This document shows, piece after piece, positions 14,492 to 16,085 of a DNA stretch of 16,085 nt. The notes beneath the pieces are model-generated. The model was not told the origin of the DNA. It ran no database searches and worked only from the letters and a program-made list of their open reading frames with translations. Both the position numbers and the translations under genes were made by a program. Source of the stretch: JADFOB01 sp964651325 (GTDB lineage Bacteria > Planctomycetota > Phycisphaerae > UBA1845); NCBI GenBank assembly GCA_964651325.1, contig CAZYXP010000069.1, positions 1-16,085 on the forward strand, given 5' to 3'. Numbering within the stretch: position 1 is the first letter of the stretch; each line of letters starts with the position of its first letter.

Positions 14492-14498
14492 GGGAGAG
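14492..14498 (+). promoter_or_regulatory. Ribosome binding site choosing the lipoprotein start
   Basis: GGGAGAG at 14492-14498, six bases before the ATG at 14505. It favours this ATG over the in-frame ATG at 14490 and TTG at 14454, and gives a clean lipoprotein signal peptide. Confidence 0.65.
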
Positions 14499-14504
14499 AT
14501 CAGC

Positions 14505-16079
14505 ATGCGACTCATGTTCCGCAATACCGTTCAGAATCTCGTTTTGATGCTCGTCGCCGCCGGCCTGACCGTCGTCATGGCGGGCTGCAACCCGGCCGCG
14601 CCGATCGGAACGGGCGTGGCGACCGGTGGAAACAGCAACACCAATAGTGGCAATGACAACGGCTCGGTGGGGACGACTGATCCAGACGCCGGCGCCGTGA
14701 ATCCTGGTGATGGATCGACCGATCCGACTCCCGGAGCCGGCGGCGACCCAACCGATCCCGTCGATGGGGGAGATGTGACAGATCCGGCGGACCCCATCGA
14801 CCCGGCAGATCCGAGCGATCCGGTCGCTCCGATTGACCCGGTAGACCCGGTCGATCCCACGGACCCGGTCGACCCAGAAAATCCTGTGGATCCAGGCGAT
14901 ACCTTGATTGACCTTGATTCAGACGGCGTTCCGGATGTGGATGACGCATGCCCCGGCACAGCCCGCGGCGTGGAAGTCGACAGCACCGGCTGCGAAATCG
15001 TCGTTGATCCCGGTGGTGGCGGCGGTGGCGGTGGCACGGGCGGCGGCGGCACGGACCCGGCCGAGTGCGGCAACGGCATTCAGGAAAGCGGCGAGCAGTG
15101 CGATCCTCCGGACGGGACGACCTGCGACGACAACTGCGCGCTGATTCCGGACGCCGGCCCGGCCGGTGACGATTGCGGCAATGCACAAACCGCGACGGAT
15201 GGCGACATTACGTTCACCACCGTCGGCGCGACAACGGACGGACCGGATGGGTCGCCCCTGTGCGATTTCGTAGGTGATGCGAACGTAGCCAGCGACATCT
15301 GGTATTGCTACACCGCCAGTTGCGACGGGCTTGCGACCATCGGCCTGTGCGGCAGCGGTTACGACACAAAGCTCGCGGTCTACGCAGGCTGCGGCTGCCC
15401 GGCCGGCGAGCCTCTGATTTGCAGCGACGACGACTGTGGATCGACCTACTTGACATCCCGGACGACCCTCGCGGTCACAGCCGGGGAACAATACACGATC
15501 CGCATCGGCGGGTTCGGCGGCGACACAGGTGACGGCTTCTTGCACATCGCATGCGGGCAGCAAAGCGGCTGCCCGGCGGACGCGACCGGTGATTGTTTCG
15601 ATCCGGCGGGCAACGGCTCGCCGGGGTGCGCCGATCCGCTTTGCTGCGTCGCGGTGTGCAACCACGATCGGTTCTGCTGCGACGTGGAATGGGACGCGCG
15701 TTGCGCCAGCGAAGCCGAAGGCTACTGCGCCGACGGAGCGGGTTTTGCATCGTGCGGCGCGCCCGACACCGCAAACTGCGCCACCAACGACGGGCAGCCG
15801 GGCTGTAGCGACACGGTCTGCTGTCAGTCTATCTGCGAGCAAGATCCGATCTGCTGCCTCGATGGCTGGGACGATCTTTGCGCCGACAACGCGGCGGATC
15901 AATGCGCGCCGGCGGATGTGTGTACCACGTCCACCGAGGCATGCGACCGAGTACACCCGGGCCCCGGTTGCAACGACACGGCCTGTTGTCAATCGATTTG
16001 TGACATAGATCCGTCATGCTGCTCCACGACATGGACCGCGGCCTGTACGGATCTAGCGCGGACCACATGCCGCCCGTAG
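14505..16079 (+). CDS. Cys-rich modular surface lipoprotein (Asp-Pro linker, TSP3-like motif, triple CC repeat)
   Basis: A 524-residue exported protein. A hydrophobic signal peptide ends in VMAGC, so C28 is the probable lipidated cysteine. Next come a Ser/Asn/Gly-rich spacer, an Asp-Pro-x linker (about 73-132), and a calcium-binding thrombospondin-3-like motif, DLDSDGVPDVDDAC (136-149), closing with TGCE. A glycine run (170-182) leads to a Myxococcus-type motif, CGNGIQESGEQCD (188-200). A beta-rich domain (about 223-350, DCGNAQ to LHIAC) resembles pre-peptidase-type domains common in planctomycete secreted proteins. Three similar eight-cysteine repeats follow (about 370-408, 429-467, 484-522), each starting PGC and containing two CC pairs and, near its middle, a tryptophan. 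No catalytic site is apparent; attachment, adhesion or structural use at the cell surface is inference. The stop is six bases before the window end. Confidence 0.85.
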   Translation: MRLMFRNTVQNLVLMLVAAGLTVVMAGCNPAAPIGTGVATGGNSNTNSGNDNGSVGTTDPDAGAVNPGDGSTDPTPGAGGDPTDPVDGGDVTDPADPIDPADPSDPVAPIDPVDPVDPTDPVDPENPVDPGDTLIDLDSDGVPDVDDACPGTARGVEVDSTGCEIVVDPGGGGGGGGTGGGGTDPAECGNGIQESGEQCDPPDGTTCDDNCALIPDAGPAGDDCGNAQTATDGDITFTTVGATTDGPDGSPLCDFVGDANVASDIWYCYTASCDGLATIGLCGSGYDTKLAVYAGCGCPAGEPLICSDDDCGSTYLTSRTTLAVTAGEQYTIRIGGFGGDTGDGFLHIACGQQSGCPADATGDCFDPAGNGSPGCADPLCCVAVCNHDRFCCDVEWDARCASEAEGYCADGAGFASCGAPDTANCATNDGQPGCSDTVCCQSICEQDPICCLDGWDDLCADNAADQCAPADVCTTSTEACDRVHPGPGCNDTACCQSICDIDPSCCSTTWTAACTDLARTTCRP

Positions 16080-16085
16080 GCGAGG

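Noticed and set aside
14600..15060. Possible CRISPR or VNTR-like array in the Asp-Pro region
   Set aside because: The period is 9 bases with codon variation, in frame within a lipoprotein; there are no spacers and no direct repeats of CRISPR length.
14919..15992. 357-residue open frame on the minus strand
   Set aside because: It is antisense to the Cys-rich lipoprotein; its Ala/Val/Arg-rich product is the mirror of the Cys/Asp-rich coding sequence.
1..16085. A new defence or biosynthetic gene system
   Set aside because: Apart from one methyltransferase, every larger gene is housekeeping, transport or surface protein; no transposase, integrase, nuclease, toxin-antitoxin pair or megasynthase was seen.

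Overview
The window is a GC-rich bacterial chromosome segment, most likely from a planctomycete (Phycisphaerae-like) or a close relative in the PVC group; this is inference, not a database match. The clues are a secreted YWTD propeller protein ending in an IPTL-CTERM-like sorting tail, and a lipoprotein combining a thrombospondin-3-type calcium motif, a Myxococcus-type Cys-rich repeat and three CC-rich repeats. GC-rich hairpin repeats are also scattered through almost every intergenic gap. Two genes, kdsB and a WaaP/InaA-type kinase, point to an outer membrane containing Kdo. A run of 100 Ns (5807-5906) shows that this is a scaffold of two contigs.

Layout, left to right. A hairpin and an unusual heptanucleotide repeat array (114-232) abut the start of the WaaP-like kinase gene. 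Next are the secreted 12-repeat propeller protein, a tRNA with anticodon CAU (probably tRNA-Ile2) on the minus strand, nadA (quinolinate synthase) and a small membrane protein with a bacterial PH-like domain. After the gap come a dicarboxylate/amino-acid:cation symporter (minus), kdsB behind a near-consensus sigma70-type promoter, pyrG (a divergent CTP synthase) and an adenine DNA methyltransferase that starts 5 bases after pyrG. A long inverted repeat separates this plus-strand block from a convergent minus-strand block: ispF, cysS and a small two-helix membrane protein. The window ends with the Cys-rich lipoprotein gene, divergent from ispF.

Most of the genes are housekeeping: NAD, CTP, isoprenoid, Kdo and cysteinyl-tRNA biosynthesis. 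I see no defence island, CRISPR array, insertion sequence, prophage or biosynthetic cluster. The most unusual content is non-coding: the 17-unit heptamer array ending at a start codon, and several families of dispersed hairpin elements next to gene 3' ends, one of which supplies a stop codon. Among the proteins, the two modular surface proteins, the divergent CTP synthase and the solitary methyltransferase with a DTPY motif deserve a second look.
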